Below, piece by piece: positions 1-10,796 of a stretch of 64,000 bases of DNA; the first letter of the stretch is position 1, and each line of letters begins with the position of its first letter. The notes below the pieces were generated by a model. That model saw only the letters and a program-made list of their open reading frames with translations. It was not told the DNA's origin and ran no database searches. The stretch lies in contig NC_083876.1 in assembly GCF_032452875.1 (NCBI RefSeq), positions 5,332,001 to 5,396,000 on the forward strand. Reading direction: 5' to 3'. Made by a program: the position numbers and the translations under genes. Source of the stretch: Bos javanicus (Eukaryota; Chordata; Mammalia; Artiodactyla; Bovidae).

Positions 1-174
1 GTACTTGGTCTGACAAATTATCAGCACTCAGATCCAGGGAAGGGCAGTAATTAACTTCTGTTCCGTATGCCTGAGGGGGAAAACAAACAAACAAACAAAA
101 AAAACCCTGATGATTATTAATGTTTAGCCCATATATCTGATCCATTCTAAAATGGCCAGAGGACATGAGAAAGT
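1..174. other. Unidentified sequence with an A/AAAC-rich run
   Basis: No coding frame or repeat family that I recognise. An AAAC-type run lies at about 80-106. Confidence 0.4.
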
Positions 175-491
175 GTGGTGACTTAATTGGATTAAGAGAA
201 GCCATAAAGATGTTAAGTTAAACATTGTAACCTTTAAAGTGATTTGTTATAAATGATGTATTTTAAGGACTGGAGCCAACCAAAAGTTTGCAGATCAATA
301 CTAGTAAGGATATAAACTGCTGTAAGTTCTGCCTTGTCAGGGACTCTCTATCCCCTCTTGGTGTTTATAATGAGAGTTTCATACTCTCCTTTCCTCTAAA
401 ATAAACCCTATTTGCTTACTATCATGAGTGTAGGTGTGTCTGTGAAGTTCATTCTTCAGGTGTGCAAACAAGAACTTGGATTCCCATTTCA
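175..491 (+). mobile_element. LTR-like sequence, possible solo LTR of an old endogenous retrovirus
   Basis: The block begins with TG and ends with CA. It has an AATAAA-type signal near 400-406, followed by a short segment that reads like U5. A TATA-like ATATAAAC element lies near 309. The order TG, TATA, AATAAA, CA is the usual plan of a class I LTR about 300 bp long. No internal retroviral sequence follows, so it would be a solo or isolated LTR. I saw no clean target duplication, and the family is not identified. Confidence 0.45.
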
Positions 492-506
492 GTATCCTCA
501 TGATAT

Positions 507-537
507 AAAAAAAAAAAGAAGAAGAAGAAGAAGAAGA
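507..537. repeat. A-rich run followed by (GAA)n
   Basis: About eleven A residues run directly into six or seven GAA units. It is a simple repeat and could be the decayed A-tail of an insertion. Confidence 0.85.
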
Positions 538-2435
538 CAAAAAAGAAAGGAAACTTAACTTCCCAGGAAAAGAATCCCTAAAATACATGAAGAATACAAT
601 TTTTGACACCAGTCTCACCAGTAATATCTGCATTTGGTCTCATCTGCAATATCTGCAGTCTCATTTGTAATATCTGCATTATTTCATTTGTCTCTTTAAA
701 CCAGTTTCTTTTCATGACGTCAACCCTAGATGTAATTATAAATTAGTATTTCCCCTTCTGAACTTGTATTAGAAATTCTAGTCCCCTGTAACCAGAAGAT
801 TATTTCAGTATTTTAATAATAAAGATCAAACATTTCCTCTTTGATATGCAAATACACTTACACCAACACCCTAATGCACCTACACACACACAGCCACTAG
901 AAGTTTATACAGTTTCATTTAAGATATTTTTTTAATGAAAGGAGAAAGTAATGTCATATGTTGTATCTGTTTTCTTATTTATCAATGTTCTATATTAGAA
1001 ACTCTGTCTTTCTACCCCAGTTTATGTGTATAGACCCTAGAAACTATATTTTTTTAGTCTTAAACTTTTTAGACACATATAAAATTTCTTGAAGATGAAC
1101 AAACATAGACTAAAAGGTAATAGTCAATTTTATTTTATTATATAAGTATTTAAAGATAAAAGCCCATAGAAACTGACATCTTAATGTTCCATAGTCTTTA
1201 CTGAGCACAGCAAAAAATTCACAGAATGTCAAAAATATTTGGACACATTAAAAAACAATATGACTTCATTTCCAAACATAAACCAAAGAAAAGGACAAGG
1301 TGTCACCAGGAAAATAACCCAGTATGGTTTTCTCTTGCTCACTGAGTGGCTTCTCACACAAATTGCACATTTAGTACTTTTATTGCTTTAACTTTTAAGA
1401 TAAAGTGATAAAAGTCAAACATCAAATTATCCCAGCTTCTGAGAGCATTCAACCCAGAACACACTTTGCCTCCCCAAAACCCTCCCTCAAATCACCCAGG
1501 ACAACCTTAGACACCACACAGAATGGTTGCACATAGGGTGTGGTGTTCAGGATGAAGCAGTTGATAAATCCCATTTTATTAGATTATAGATGTGTTCTTG
1601 TTGTTTCTGTTTTCAGGGATTTATCAGTCATATGCATTGAGTTGTAATGAATATAAACTGTTGTCTTCTACAATGATCCAGATTTACTGTAAAATAATAA
1701 TTTAGTGAGAAATTCTAGCTACTTTAGTCACTGCAATTAGTAGTCCATTAGCAGCATTTAGGTATTGTAACTGGGTTGGGTAAGGTTTGTTTGTCATGAT
1801 TCAACAATTTCTCAGGTGATACTGATGTACAGAAAATCTTGAGTGTAAACTTGTTTGAGGGGATGCTTCAAGTTTAGTTTAAGTCATTCCTCCACCAGAT
1901 TTGCACTTTAGCTCTGTACCTGCCAAGGTATTCCTTTCTGGGATGCAAGATTCTTGTTGTCAGGCTTCTTTGCTAAATGCAGAGTTCTTTGCCTGTAAAA
2001 ACATCTGCAAATCATTTTGAAGGAGTCTTTGTGGACTGAGTCTCTATCAGATAATTTCTGTACAAAGTTTGGCTTCCCTTCAATATTTCCTTTGAACTTC
2101 TGAATGCCAACTTTAATAGAATTACAGAACTCTCTCTTCATCTTAATAAATCTGTCTTTGCATTGTTGCTTGTAGCATTGCGAATGGCTCTGAATTCTCC
2201 ATACCCTCCAGACGAAGGAGGAGAAATTTTCCCCCAATTTGTGAAAAGAATAATTTCCTGAAAATATTTCTTTTCCTGTTTGGGCCCATTTAACTCTCCT
2301 ATGTTCAGCCATTAAACATCTCCCAGAACCAGCAACTCAGAGGCCTTGCTGTTTAATGAGCTGATGCCTGATGGATTTTGCTCCGGGGACATTCTTCAAT
2401 TTACTGAGTGTATTACATCAGGCTCAGATTTTTGG
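538..2435. other. Unidentified, mostly single-copy-looking sequence
   Basis: AT-rich DNA without a recognised repeat. The only notable coding signal is the minus-strand frame listed at 1908-2312. No promoter, exon or RNA gene can be supported. Confidence 0.4.
1908..2312 (-). pseudogene. Unidentified 134-codon open frame, possible processed-pseudogene remnant
   Basis: This minus-strand frame of 134 codons does not overlap any repeat I recognise. The product is basic and has several cysteines, with no signal peptide, membrane segment or motif that I can name. Downstream on the same strand, sequence to about 1130 looks like an AT-rich 3' UTR and has AATAAA-type signals near 1374-1384 and 1137-1147. 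That would fit a reverse-transcribed mRNA inserted antisense, but I see no poly(A) tail or target duplication. It may equally be a chance frame in AT-rich DNA. No function is proposed. Confidence 0.2.
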
Positions 2436-2650
2436 TTTTCATATCCAGTATAATCAGAGGGGACTAAATAAGGAAACTGACACTTTGAAAGAAAGTTTGA
2501 AATTGAAGTTGCTCAGTTGTATCCGACTCTTTGCAACCCCATGGACTATAGCCTACCAGGCTCCTCCATCCATGGGATTTTCCAGGCAAGAGTACTGGAG
2601 TTTTCATATCCAGTATAATCAGAAGGGACAAAATAGGAAACTGACACTTT
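2436..2650. repeat. Pair of 50-51-bp direct repeats flanking the Bov-A unit
   Basis: Positions 2436-2486 and 2601-2650 match with about two substitutions and one 1-bp gap. They abut the SINE on each side. A normal LINE-mediated target duplication is about 7-20 bp, so this pair is unusually long. Confidence 0.85.
2487..2600 (-). mobile_element. Bov-A monomer SINE fragment
   Basis: Reads as the Bov-A unit in reverse: GCTCAG..GTCCGACTCTTTGCAACCCCATGG, then the CCAGGCTCCTCCATCCATGGG core, then TTTTCCAGGCAAGAGTACTGGAG. It is a single unit of about 114 bp, not the dimer. It sits exactly between two near-identical copies of a 51-bp sequence (2436-2486 and 2601-2650). Confidence 0.85.
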
Positions 2651-2676
2651 ACTTCCTTGTTAAAAATATTTTACAG

Positions 2677-2985
2677 CAAAAGAGACACTGATGTATAGAA
2701 CAGTCTTATGGACTCTGTGGGAGAGGGAGAGGGTGGGAAGATTTGGGAGAATGGCATTGAAACATGTAAAATATGTAAGAAACGAGTTGCCAGTCCAGGT
2801 TTGATGCACGATACTGGATGCTTGGGGCTAGTGCACTGGGATGACCCAGAGGGATGGTATGGGGAGGGAGGAGGGAGGAGGGTTCAGGATGGGGAACACA
2901 TGTATACCTGTGGAGGATTCATTTTGATATTTGGCAAAACTAATACAATTATGTAAAGTTTAAAAATAAAATAAAATTTAAAAAA
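2677..2985 (+). mobile_element. L1 3' end, bovine type, 5'-truncated
   Basis: Begins near CAAAAGAGACACTGATG and continues through the bovine L1 3' UTR (ATGGACTCTGTGGGAGAGG, then a GGGAGGAGGGAGGAGGG purine tract). It ends with ATTTGGCAAAACTAATACAATTATG and an A-rich tail. About 0.3 kb of the 3' UTR remains and there is no coding part. The flanks share an approximate AAAATATTTT..CAG match, a possible decayed target duplication. Confidence 0.9.
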
Positions 2986-3068
2986 AATATTTTTTTCAGT
3001 AAAATATAATCTATTTTATTTTGTTTTCTTGTTTTCTGCTGCATCTCAATACGTAAATATTTTATCAC

Positions 3069-3257
3069 CGAGTGGTGGTTCAGGCGGTAAAGAATACGTC
3101 TGCAGTGCCAGAGACCTAGGTTTGATCCTGGAATGGGAAGATTCCATGACAACCCACTCCAGTATTCTTACCAGGAGAATCCCTAAGGACAGTAGCCCAT
3201 CAGGCTCCTCTGTCCATGGGGTTGCAAAGAGGCAGACATGACTGAGTGACTAAGCAC
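3069..3257 (+). mobile_element. Bov-tA SINE
   Basis: A tRNA-Glu-like head (GGTTCAGGCGGTAAAGAATACG..TTTGATCCTGG, the remains of the A and B boxes) is followed by a Bov-A body (CAACCCACTCCAGTATTCTT..CCATGGGGTTGCAAAGAGGC). It ends at GACTGAGTGACTAAGCACC. The copy is moderately diverged. Confidence 0.9.
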
Positions 3258-5715
3258 CATATTGACTAGTATTTATAACTCATATATATGTGATACTAAA
3301 GTAGTCAACTCACAATTTAAAAACAAACATGAGTATGGAAAACAGGCTCATTAACTAAATTTTTATTATTCAGTTGATTGCACCACCATAATTTTGATAC
3401 AGCCACAGGTTAAATACACAAATTGTATTTATATATCAAACTTATTCAGATGAAAAATATTTATAGAGTAACATTAAACAAAACTTATGCTTGAATCTCT
3501 AAATTAAGAGTGTATTTTACTTTTAAGAATTAGTGAATCTTTTTTCTCCTGCTATTCTTTGATGCCAGTGTCCTCAAAGTCTTCCACTAGAAAGTCAGTA
3601 AATTCTAATAATACTGCGATTATTTTTTTTACCCAACAGATGGAATAAAATGGATCCTTTGGAAGTTTATTTGTTGAAATAAAACATCCAACGTTATTGT
3701 GAATGCTACTGTAAGTCTAGCTTAACACTTCAACATTGAAGATAAGATTACCTGTTTTTACAGAGACAATGCAAAAAAAAAATAATAATGGAACATTTTG
3801 AAAAAAAAATGTCCTTTAAATTAATCTACTTAAACTTTGCAAACTGGAAATTTTTAAAGTATTAATTTATCAATTATTTCCTTATAAAAACAAGAATCAA
3901 TTAAAATCAGAAGTTGGGAGTTCTAATGGTATGCAAAGTTTAATTTGAAATTCAAAATTTCGAGTATTGCAACCTGTAGGAATTTTTATGAATATTTTCT
4001 CTTAATTGGATAAATATATATATTCAACACTGATGAACCATAAACTGAAAAAGCTATCAAAGTGTCAAACCATGCAGTAATGATTTGACTTGTAAAAAAT
4101 TTTTTGAAATGAGTATCCTGATTGAAGGCAAAAGAAAAAAAAAACTTATCTGTGAAAATACTTTGTTTGAACTACTTATATATTTTAATATAAAAATAAG
4201 TAGATTTGCCTGTTTTCATTTATATGTTTATTTACATGCTTTATTACATGTTTATATTTACATGCTTTATTACATGTCTATATTTTATTTACATGTTTTA
4301 ATATGAAAAATAAGTAGAAATGAGAATACTTTCCCTTAGCAGAACTCATTCTGGGATTTCTAGGCATTGATAGCTCTAGAAAGGGTGGCTTCTCAATTAA
4401 AAAACTCATAAACTTAGGGAAATTTCATATAAAGAGAAAAGTTAGACCATGTTTTAACTTCATTTCCACTGTAATATGCAACTTCAAAGACAATTGATGT
4501 TTATTAAAAAAAAAAAAAAAAAGCCATTGCTAATAAGATAGCACTGGGAAAACAGCCTTAGAAAATACTACTAAATGTATATTAAAGCTTGATTTGACTG
4601 AATATTGAAGTATATGAATATATATAATCAAGAATAGTTTTAAGTATTTACCTAATAATTTGTTCATTTAATGTACATGCATACAGAATTTTTAAAATAA
4701 TGTTTTTATGTTTTAAAAATAGCTTTTGAGGGAAATATACATATACTGTTAATAATGGGAAACAATTTGTTGATCACTAACATATTTTAAAAATTGTATA
4801 TGAATTCAATTATGTTTGATCGCCCTTTTCACTGTTAAAGCTGTTGCTGTTTGGAAGTAATTTACCATGTGATTACCCATTTCAGGATTTGAAATTTTAT
4901 GGGCAACCTAGGAAGCATGTTGGCTGCAGTGTTGATGAAGACTGCTTACTTCCAATTCATTCTTCCTTCCTCAGATTTCCAGCCCCAAAAGGCAGTGCTT
5001 GAACAAATGCCTGGTACCTAGCTTCTTTCTATCTGCTTTCACAAGGATCATCTTGCTACATTCTCATATTTTCTTAGATGTTGGTGTTCTTAGACTCTCA
5101 CTATCTTTTTAGCTTCTTGATTCTTTTCAAAAGACATAATTAACATATATTTGTACATTTATTTTCCTTTTTTCTTTAAAGGAAATGTTTTCTTTGAAGT
5201 TATTGTTCAGATTTCATGAGATACTTAGGCATTGAACTGGAAACCAAATCTACTAAAACTACACACATGCTACCAAAACTCTTCCCATAATTTGAGTAAT
5301 ATTGTGGCATAATTTAAGCCAGTTCTGTCTAAGATCTTTTACTCTTTTTTTCTGGCTTCAAGATAATGTTTTTAGTCACCAGCAATTTTATCTTTAATTG
5401 GATATTCCTTAAGAGAGTATAGCAATCAAATATTCATTCTTATTTGCATTTCATTCCACATAAATCACATGCATGTGAATTAATATTCTTGAAGTGTGCA
5501 GAAATAGGGAGAAATGGCATATGACTTTTCTTAAAATTGGATGGATAAATATTTTTATTTATACATTTCATTAAAATTAACCCAATTTAATCTAAATCGT
5601 TTTGTGGCAAGATAAAAGATAATGGCATCTATGTGATCATGTATAACCCTGAAAAATGGCTAATTTACCAAAATAACATATAGTTTATAGAGTTATCCTA
5701 TTAATTTCAAGTATA
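3258..5715. other. AT-rich sequence without a recognised gene or repeat family
   Basis: About 2.5 kb of AT-rich DNA with scattered A and T runs. The only structured element I see is the short tandem repeat at 4231-4300. There is no supportable coding frame. Confidence 0.5.
4231..4300. repeat. Short tandem repeat with a 26-bp period
   Basis: A unit reading TTTACATGCTTTATTACATG starts at 4231 and again at 4257 with one difference nearby. A partial third copy (TTTACATGTTTTA) follows near 4288. Confidence 0.75.
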
Positions 5716-5730
5716 CTGCTCTTCTTACCT

Positions 5731-6004
5731 GCTGCTGCTGCTGCTAAGGCATTTCATCGTGTCCGACTCTGTGCAACCCCATAGACGGCAGCCCACCAGG
5801 CTCCCCCATTCCTGGGATTCTCCAGGCAAGAACACTGGAGTGGGTTGCCATTTCCTTTTCCAATGCATGAAAGTGAAAAGTGAAAGTGAAGTCGTTCAGT
5901 CGTCTCCAACTCTTCACAACCCCATGGACTGCAGCCCACCAGGCTCCTCCGTCCATGGGGATTCTCCAGGCAAGAGTACTGGAGTGGATTGTCATTGCCT
6001 TCTC
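5731..6004 (-). mobile_element. Bov-A2 SINE, full dimer, perfect target duplication
   Basis: Both Bov-A monomers are present, separated by the GAAAGTGAAAAGTGAAAGTG linker. The element starts with the reversed (GCA)n tail, seen here as GCTGCTGCTGCTGCT. It is flanked by an exact 15-bp duplication CTGCTCTTCTTACCT at 5716-5730 and 6005-6019. The intact structure and perfect duplication point to a fairly young insertion. Two short minus-strand frames through it are SINE sequence, not genes. Confidence 0.97.
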
Positions 6005-6019
6005 CTGCTCTTCTTACCT

Positions 6020-6479
6020 ATTCAGAGTCATTTTAGTGAAGTAATGTATAATGAAAAAGTCGTTTTAACAACATTTAAATACTGGAAACTACATAAAAAT
6101 TTGCTTAGTTATGTTTTTTGTTTCTCTCAATAACCTAATTTAACATTTATCAAATGAAACTTCTTCATAATGTAACACATTCTTTCTCAAGTTGTGTGCT
6201 TAAATAAGGCTGAAACACTCTACTTGAAGATAGTTAAATATATGTCTGGGTGGTGAAATAGTTTAATCACTTCAATATGACCACATACCACACTAATTTT
6301 CAAAAAGAGAAATAGAATAGGCACAGGTACAAAAATTTATTTGACCACAATCAATTTTTCTTTTTGTCAAGGTATAAGAATTGCCAACTTCATTCCCTAC
6401 TTAGATTATCTGAAATGTAGTGAATAATTAAGAGTCTTGGAAAGAAGCTAGAATTTCACCCATATTAAAAATAATACTG
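6020..6479. other. Nothing recognised
   Basis: AT-rich sequence with no coding frame or repeat that I can name. Confidence 0.5.
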
Positions 6480-7320
6480 GATCAATAGGAAAAAAGAAAA
6501 AAAAAACCCTCAGAGGTAGTTCAGATGTTCAAATTGAAAAGATCAAAGACTATAAAATATTTATTAAATATTTAAAGTAATTTAGTTCATAAAAAGTAAG
6601 TATGCACAATTAGATCTGAAATTTTTGCGGACAGATGAAAACTATATAAACATTGACTTTGAAGACATCACATTGAAAATTATTCCAACTAAGACTCAAA
6701 TAGAAATCAGCATTAAAAAAAAAAAAATACACACGAAATTTCTAGGGAGAGGAGATATAACATATGCTTAGTTGCAGTCCTAGAAGTAAAGAATTGAGGG
6801 AAAGGAGAGAAGAAACTTAGAAAAAGATAATTCCAAAAGCTTTTTAAAACAGATGAAAAATAAAACTAGCTGGTCAAAATGTTGAGAGAAACTGAAATAA
6901 GATACAAAGAAAGGTCCATCTAGGCATATCAGGGTAAAATTGTTAAAAGCAAAGAAAATGAAAAAAAAACAAACAAAAAATGTCAGAGAAAAAGACACAT
7001 TGCATACATAGGACCAATGACTTCCAAAATATACTGGGGTATTATTAAAGAAGAAAAAAGCAATCTAAAATTAAATACCAAGTAAAAACTAAGTACAAAT
7101 ACATGTAAAATAAATATTTTTCAGACTAGTGAAACCAGAGATAATTTACCTTTAGGAGACCTGTGCTACAAGAAATGCTAAAAGAAAAATATTTAAATGG
7201 AAGAGAAATCATATGACATGGAATTCTGTATGTACAGAAAGAAATGAAGAGCATCAGAAAAAAAAAAATAAACACGTGGGCAAAAGTAAATAAAGTTATC
7301 ATTGTCTAATCTTTCTCTTC
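6480..7320 (+). mobile_element. Ancient L1 (L1M type), ORF1 3' region
   Basis: Decayed but readable. A stretch near 6940-6960 matches the L1 wording around AAATTGT.AAAAGC.AAGA. The end of the ORF1 region is clear near 7160-7250 (CCTGTGCTACAAGAAATGCTAAAAG, then GGAAGAGAAATCATATGACA). No frame is open. A CT-rich run lies at about 7310-7342. Confidence 0.65.
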
Positions 7321-7419
7321 CTCACTCCCTCTCTCTCTCTCTGAGAAGGAATCAAGGCAAAAAATGTCAGACACCATATTGTTGTATTTGAATGAAGTAT
7401 CCAGTATAATCAGAACACA

Positions 7420-7620
7420 CAGACTGTTTATGGCTAGGATCTAGGGGAAGGGAGAGAATGGGGAGAAACTCTTTATAATGCATAAGGTGGTGTTTTTTTT
7501 TAATGATAGAAATATTTTAGAACTAGATAGAGATGATAGTGTGCACTACATTGTGAATGTAATTGATGTTACTGACTGTACATTTAAAAATTGTTAAAAT
7601 TTATAAAGTTTATTATATAT
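7420..7620 (+). mobile_element. Ancient L1M 3' UTR fragment
   Basis: Matches the old mammalian L1 3' end in outline: GGGAGAGAATGGGGAG, then a G/T-rich stretch, then ATTGTGAATGTAATTGATGTTACTGACTGTACATTTAAAAATTG-like wording, then TTTAT. It lies between the ORF1-like and ORF2-like blocks, so it probably comes from a separate element. Confidence 0.6.
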
Positions 7621-7656
7621 AAATATATATAGTTATTATATATATATATATATATT
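7611..7656. repeat. (TA)n microsatellite
   Basis: An alternating TA tract, interrupted once, directly after the ancient L1 tail. Confidence 0.9.
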
Positions 7657-7689
7657 TATTGTGTAGGAGCCATGTCATATCCAAGTCTT

Positions 7690-7726
7690 CTCAACCCCAT
7701 GGACTGCAGCATGCCAAACTTTCCTG
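7690..7726 (-). mobile_element. Small Bov-A-like fragment
   Basis: Contains CTCAACCCCATGGACTGCAGCATGCC, close to the Bov-A core. It is too short to classify firmly. Confidence 0.5.
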
Positions 7727-7744
7727 CATATACTTACATATCCA

Positions 7745-8690
7745 CAATACAAAGGAAAATATATTTTAAGTAAAAAGGAAATAGTGCAATATAAAAGTTT
7801 GGGAAAGAATGTATCATGAAAACACTAATAAGAAAGTGTACAACTCTATTTATAACAACAACAACAAAAAAGAGTATAAGACAACAATTTATACTAGAGT
7901 TAAAAAAGGCTTTCACATGAATCAAAGGAAAGTCATCAAGGAGATAAAACAGTTCTAGATACAGATGCACATAAAATCAGATTTTTACATGATATAAAGA
8001 TACAATTAAAATATGAAATTGACAGATCTATAAACTGTTTGGACCTGTTAAAATACTACTATCTCAAAAGTTGATGAAAAAAATAAAACCTGTCTTTAAG
8101 AGAATAGAAGATTTGGAAAGCACTATTAAGCAAAACACTATAAGTAAAAGTGACGGAATACACTTTCTTTTCAATGGCACACAGTTGCAGAAATAAAATT
8201 CAATAATTGGGCAATAAAATTAGCATCAATAAATTCCCAAGACCAATATTCTATTGTATGTTTTCTTATTACAATAGTTTCAGAGAGGAATCTATAAAAA
8301 TGATAAATTTAAAAACTCAAGAACATTTGGAAATTATGCAATTCCTTACCTTCTGTCTTAGTTAATGAGAGATCCTATGATAAGTTAAAAGAGAAATATA
8401 AAATTATTTTACAATGAATGGAAATAAAAACAAAACATCACAGTTTGTTTTTTACTTTCATACTGTTGTTTATGGGATATTTTTAAGGTGAAATACTTAC
8501 TTTAGAAAAAAAGTGAAAGACCAATGTTCTAAGCTTCAGCCATAAGAAATATAAAATGATAAGCAAATTAAGTGTAAGTAAATAGAAGAAATTAGTAAAC
8601 AAAACTCTGAAGTTTATAATATAGACATGAGTAATTAAAAAGCAATTAAAGAAATCAACAGTCAATGTCTCTTCTTAAAGAATATTAATA
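7745..8690 (+). mobile_element. Ancient L1M ORF2, endonuclease to early reverse-transcriptase region
   Basis: Landmarks of L1 ORF2 occur in order: ATCATGAAAACACTAATAAGAA near 7815, an ATCAAGGAGATAAAACAGTTCTAGAT-like stretch near 7938, GAATACACTTTCTTTTCAATGGCACA near 8156, and TTCTAAGCTTCAGCCATAAGAAA near 8528. Stops in all frames show that it is dead. An inverted duplicate of part of it follows at 8695-9012. Confidence 0.7.
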
Positions 8691-8694
8691 AAAT

Positions 8695-9012
8695 CAGTTA
8701 TTGAATTTTATTTCTTCAACTGTGTGCCATTGAAAAGAAAGCATATTCCATCACTTTTGCTTATAGTGTTTTGCTTAATAGTGCTCTCCAGTCTTCTCTT
8801 AAATGCTGGTTTGACCTTTATTTGTCAGCTTCTGAGATAGTAGTATTTTAAAAGATCCAAACACTTTATATATCTGTCAATTTCATATTTTAGTTGTATT
8901 TTTATGTCATGTAAAGATCTGTTTTTATGTGCATCTGTATATAGAACTGTCTTATCTCCTTGATGACTTTCCCTTGATTCATTTGAAAGTCTTTCTTTCA
9001 CAGATTCCTTCT
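8695..9012 (-). mobile_element. Inverted duplicate of the ancient L1 ORF2 segment at about 7915-8205
   Basis: The reverse complement of this block matches 7915-8205 along almost its whole length at an estimated 85-90% identity. The match includes positions where both copies appear to depart from usual L1 wording (CACTATTAAGCAAAACACTATAAG). The arms are about 300 bp with a spacer of about 490 bp. Confidence 0.75.
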
Positions 9013-9260
9013 TCTTCTGTCTTAGCTCCACTCAGGGTCTCAGTGAACCAAATGACCTCCAACCACAGAGTGAAGGGCCATTCATTTTACTCAGTTCACT
9101 AATTCAAGCACTGATCGCATTCAGAAACACCCTCACAGACACACTCAAATAATGTTTAATTTGGGTACCACACAGCCAGTCAATTTAATTCACACATAAA
9201 ATTACCTATCACAGTGCTATCATTTTTCCTTTAAATATTTGATGAAACTAAACGGTGAAG

Positions 9261-9263
<3 letters not shown>
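9013..9263. other. Old dispersed-repeat-like sequence, family unresolved
   Basis: The part around 9105-9150 (AGAAACACCCTCACAGACACAC..AATAATGTTTAA) resembles a common mammalian repeat, but I cannot name the family with confidence. Confidence 0.4.

Positions 9264-9312
<49 letters not shown>
9264..9312. repeat. (TA)n microsatellite
   Basis: About 48 bp of alternating TA with one C interruption, just upstream of an L1 3' fragment. Confidence 0.95.
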
Positions 9313-9346
9313 TTTTTTCTTTCTGGAAGAAATTCTTTTATAGGTT

Positions 9347-9875
9347 GTGCTCAGCCATTAAAAAGAATACATTTGAATCAGTTCTAATGAGATGGATGAA
9401 ACTGGAACCTATTATACAGAGTGAAGTAAGCCAGAAAGAAAAACACCAATACAGTATACTAACGCATATATATTGAATTTAGAAAGATGATAACAATAAC
9501 CCTGTGTACGAGACAGCAAAAGAAACACCGATGTATAGATCAGTCTTATGGACTCTGTGGGAGAGGGAGAGGGTGGGGAGATTTGGTAAAATAGCATTGA
9601 AACATGTATAATATCATGTATGAAACGAGTCACCAGTCCAGGTTCAATGCACGGTACTGGATGCTTGGGGCTGGTGCACTGGGACGACCCAGAGGGAGGG
9701 GAGGGGAGGGAGGAGGGTGGAGGGTTCAGGATGGGGAACGCGGGTATACCTGTGGCGGATTCATTTCGATATTTGGCAAAACTAATACAATTATGTAAAG
9801 TTTATTTTTTAATTAATTTTTATTTTTAAACTTAAATTATGTAAAGTTTAAAAATAAAATAAAATAAAAAAGTGT
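9347..9875 (+). mobile_element. Bovine L1 3' end with a folded-back tail
   Basis: Starts in the last codons of ORF2 (CTCAGCCATTAAAAAGAAT, then GAGATGGATGAAACTGG). It runs through the 3' UTR (GACTCTGTGGGAGAGGG, purine tract) to ATTTGGCAAAACTAATAC. The tail is rearranged. AATTATGTAAAGTTTA occurs twice, at 9789-9804 and 9835-9850. The stretch between them ends with the reverse complement of the tail, giving a stem of about 16 bp (9818-9833 with 9844-9859). Confidence 0.92.
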
Positions 9876-10023
9876 CAGTTTTATTTTACTTGCAAAATTA
9901 TTGACATAAATATGTTCTTAATATACTCATCCTTCCAAAAACTATAAGATTTATAGTAATATTTACAATTTCTAAATTTCTAATTTAAATAATATTTATT
10001 TATTTTCCCCTTGATTATCCAAT

Positions 10024-10796
10024 TAACAGGCAAATTTGGCGTTGGAGTACAAAATGAAGGAAGGCATAGGCAAAGGAGGGCAAAACAGTTTTGCAAGAGA
10101 ACACACTGGTCATAGCAAACACCCTTGCCTAACAGCAAAAGACTCTATTCATAGACATCACCACATGGTCAATCCCGAAATCAGACTGATTATATTCTTT
10201 GGAGTCAAAGATGGAGAAGCTCCATACAGTCAGCAAAACAAGACCAGGAGCTGACTGTGGGTCTGATCATTAACTCACAGCAAAATTCAGACTTAAATTG
10301 AAGAACATAGGGAAAACTACTAGGTCATTCAGGTGCAACCTAAATAAAAGCCCTTATGATTATACAGTGGAAGTGACAAATAGATTCAAGGGATTAGATC
10401 TGATAAACAGAGCACCTGAAGAACTATAGACAGAGGTTCAAGACATTGTGCAGGAGGTGGTGATCAAACCATTGCCAAGAAAAAGAAATGAAAAGAGGCA
10501 AAATGGTTGTCTGAGGAGGCCTTTCAAATTGCTGAGAAAAGAAGAGAAGCTAAAGGCAAAGGAGAAAAGGAAATATATGCTATGAATGCAGAGTTTCAAA
10601 GAATCAATAGGAGATATAAGAAAACCTTCCTCAGTGGTGAATTCAAAGAAGTAGAGGAAAACAATAGAATGGGAAAGACTGGAATTCTCTTTTAGAAAAT
10701 TAGAGATATCAAGGGAAATTTTATGCAAAGACTGGCAAAATAATGGACAGAAATGGTGTGGACCTAACACAAGCAGAGAATATTAAGAAGAGCTTG
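10024..10796 (+). mobile_element. BovB LINE, left part of an interrupted copy
   Basis: Starts inside the BovB endonuclease region (CAAATTTGGCGTTGGAGTAC) and continues through ATACAGTGGAAGTGACAAATAG, GGCAAAATGGTTGTCTGAGG and ATGGACAGAAATGGTGTGGA. It stops at AATATTAAGAAGAG. The next BovB word, GTGGCAAGAATACACA, is found at about 17545. This is therefore the left half of a copy split by the L1 at 10797-17525. Stops and frameshifts break the frame. The right half is at 17540-19115. Confidence 0.92.

Noticed and set aside
3069..3257. tRNA-like A/B-box sequences as tRNA genes (here and in the other Bov-tA copies)
   Set aside because: They are diverged SINE heads without an intact cloverleaf and are followed by Bov-A bodies.
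4085..4306. 73-codon plus-strand frame across the tandem repeat
   Set aside because: Low-complexity Tyr/Leu/His translation of an AT-rich repeat.
5744..5995. Short frames through Bov-A2 SINEs (also at 23275-23526, 36405-36737, 46282-46575)
   Set aside because: Recurring translations of the SINE consensus; not genes.
2442..7414. Shared 17-mer TATCCAGTATAATCAGA at 2442-2458 and 7398-7414
   Set aside because: No similarity beyond the word. One such match is not surprising in 64 kb of AT-rich DNA.
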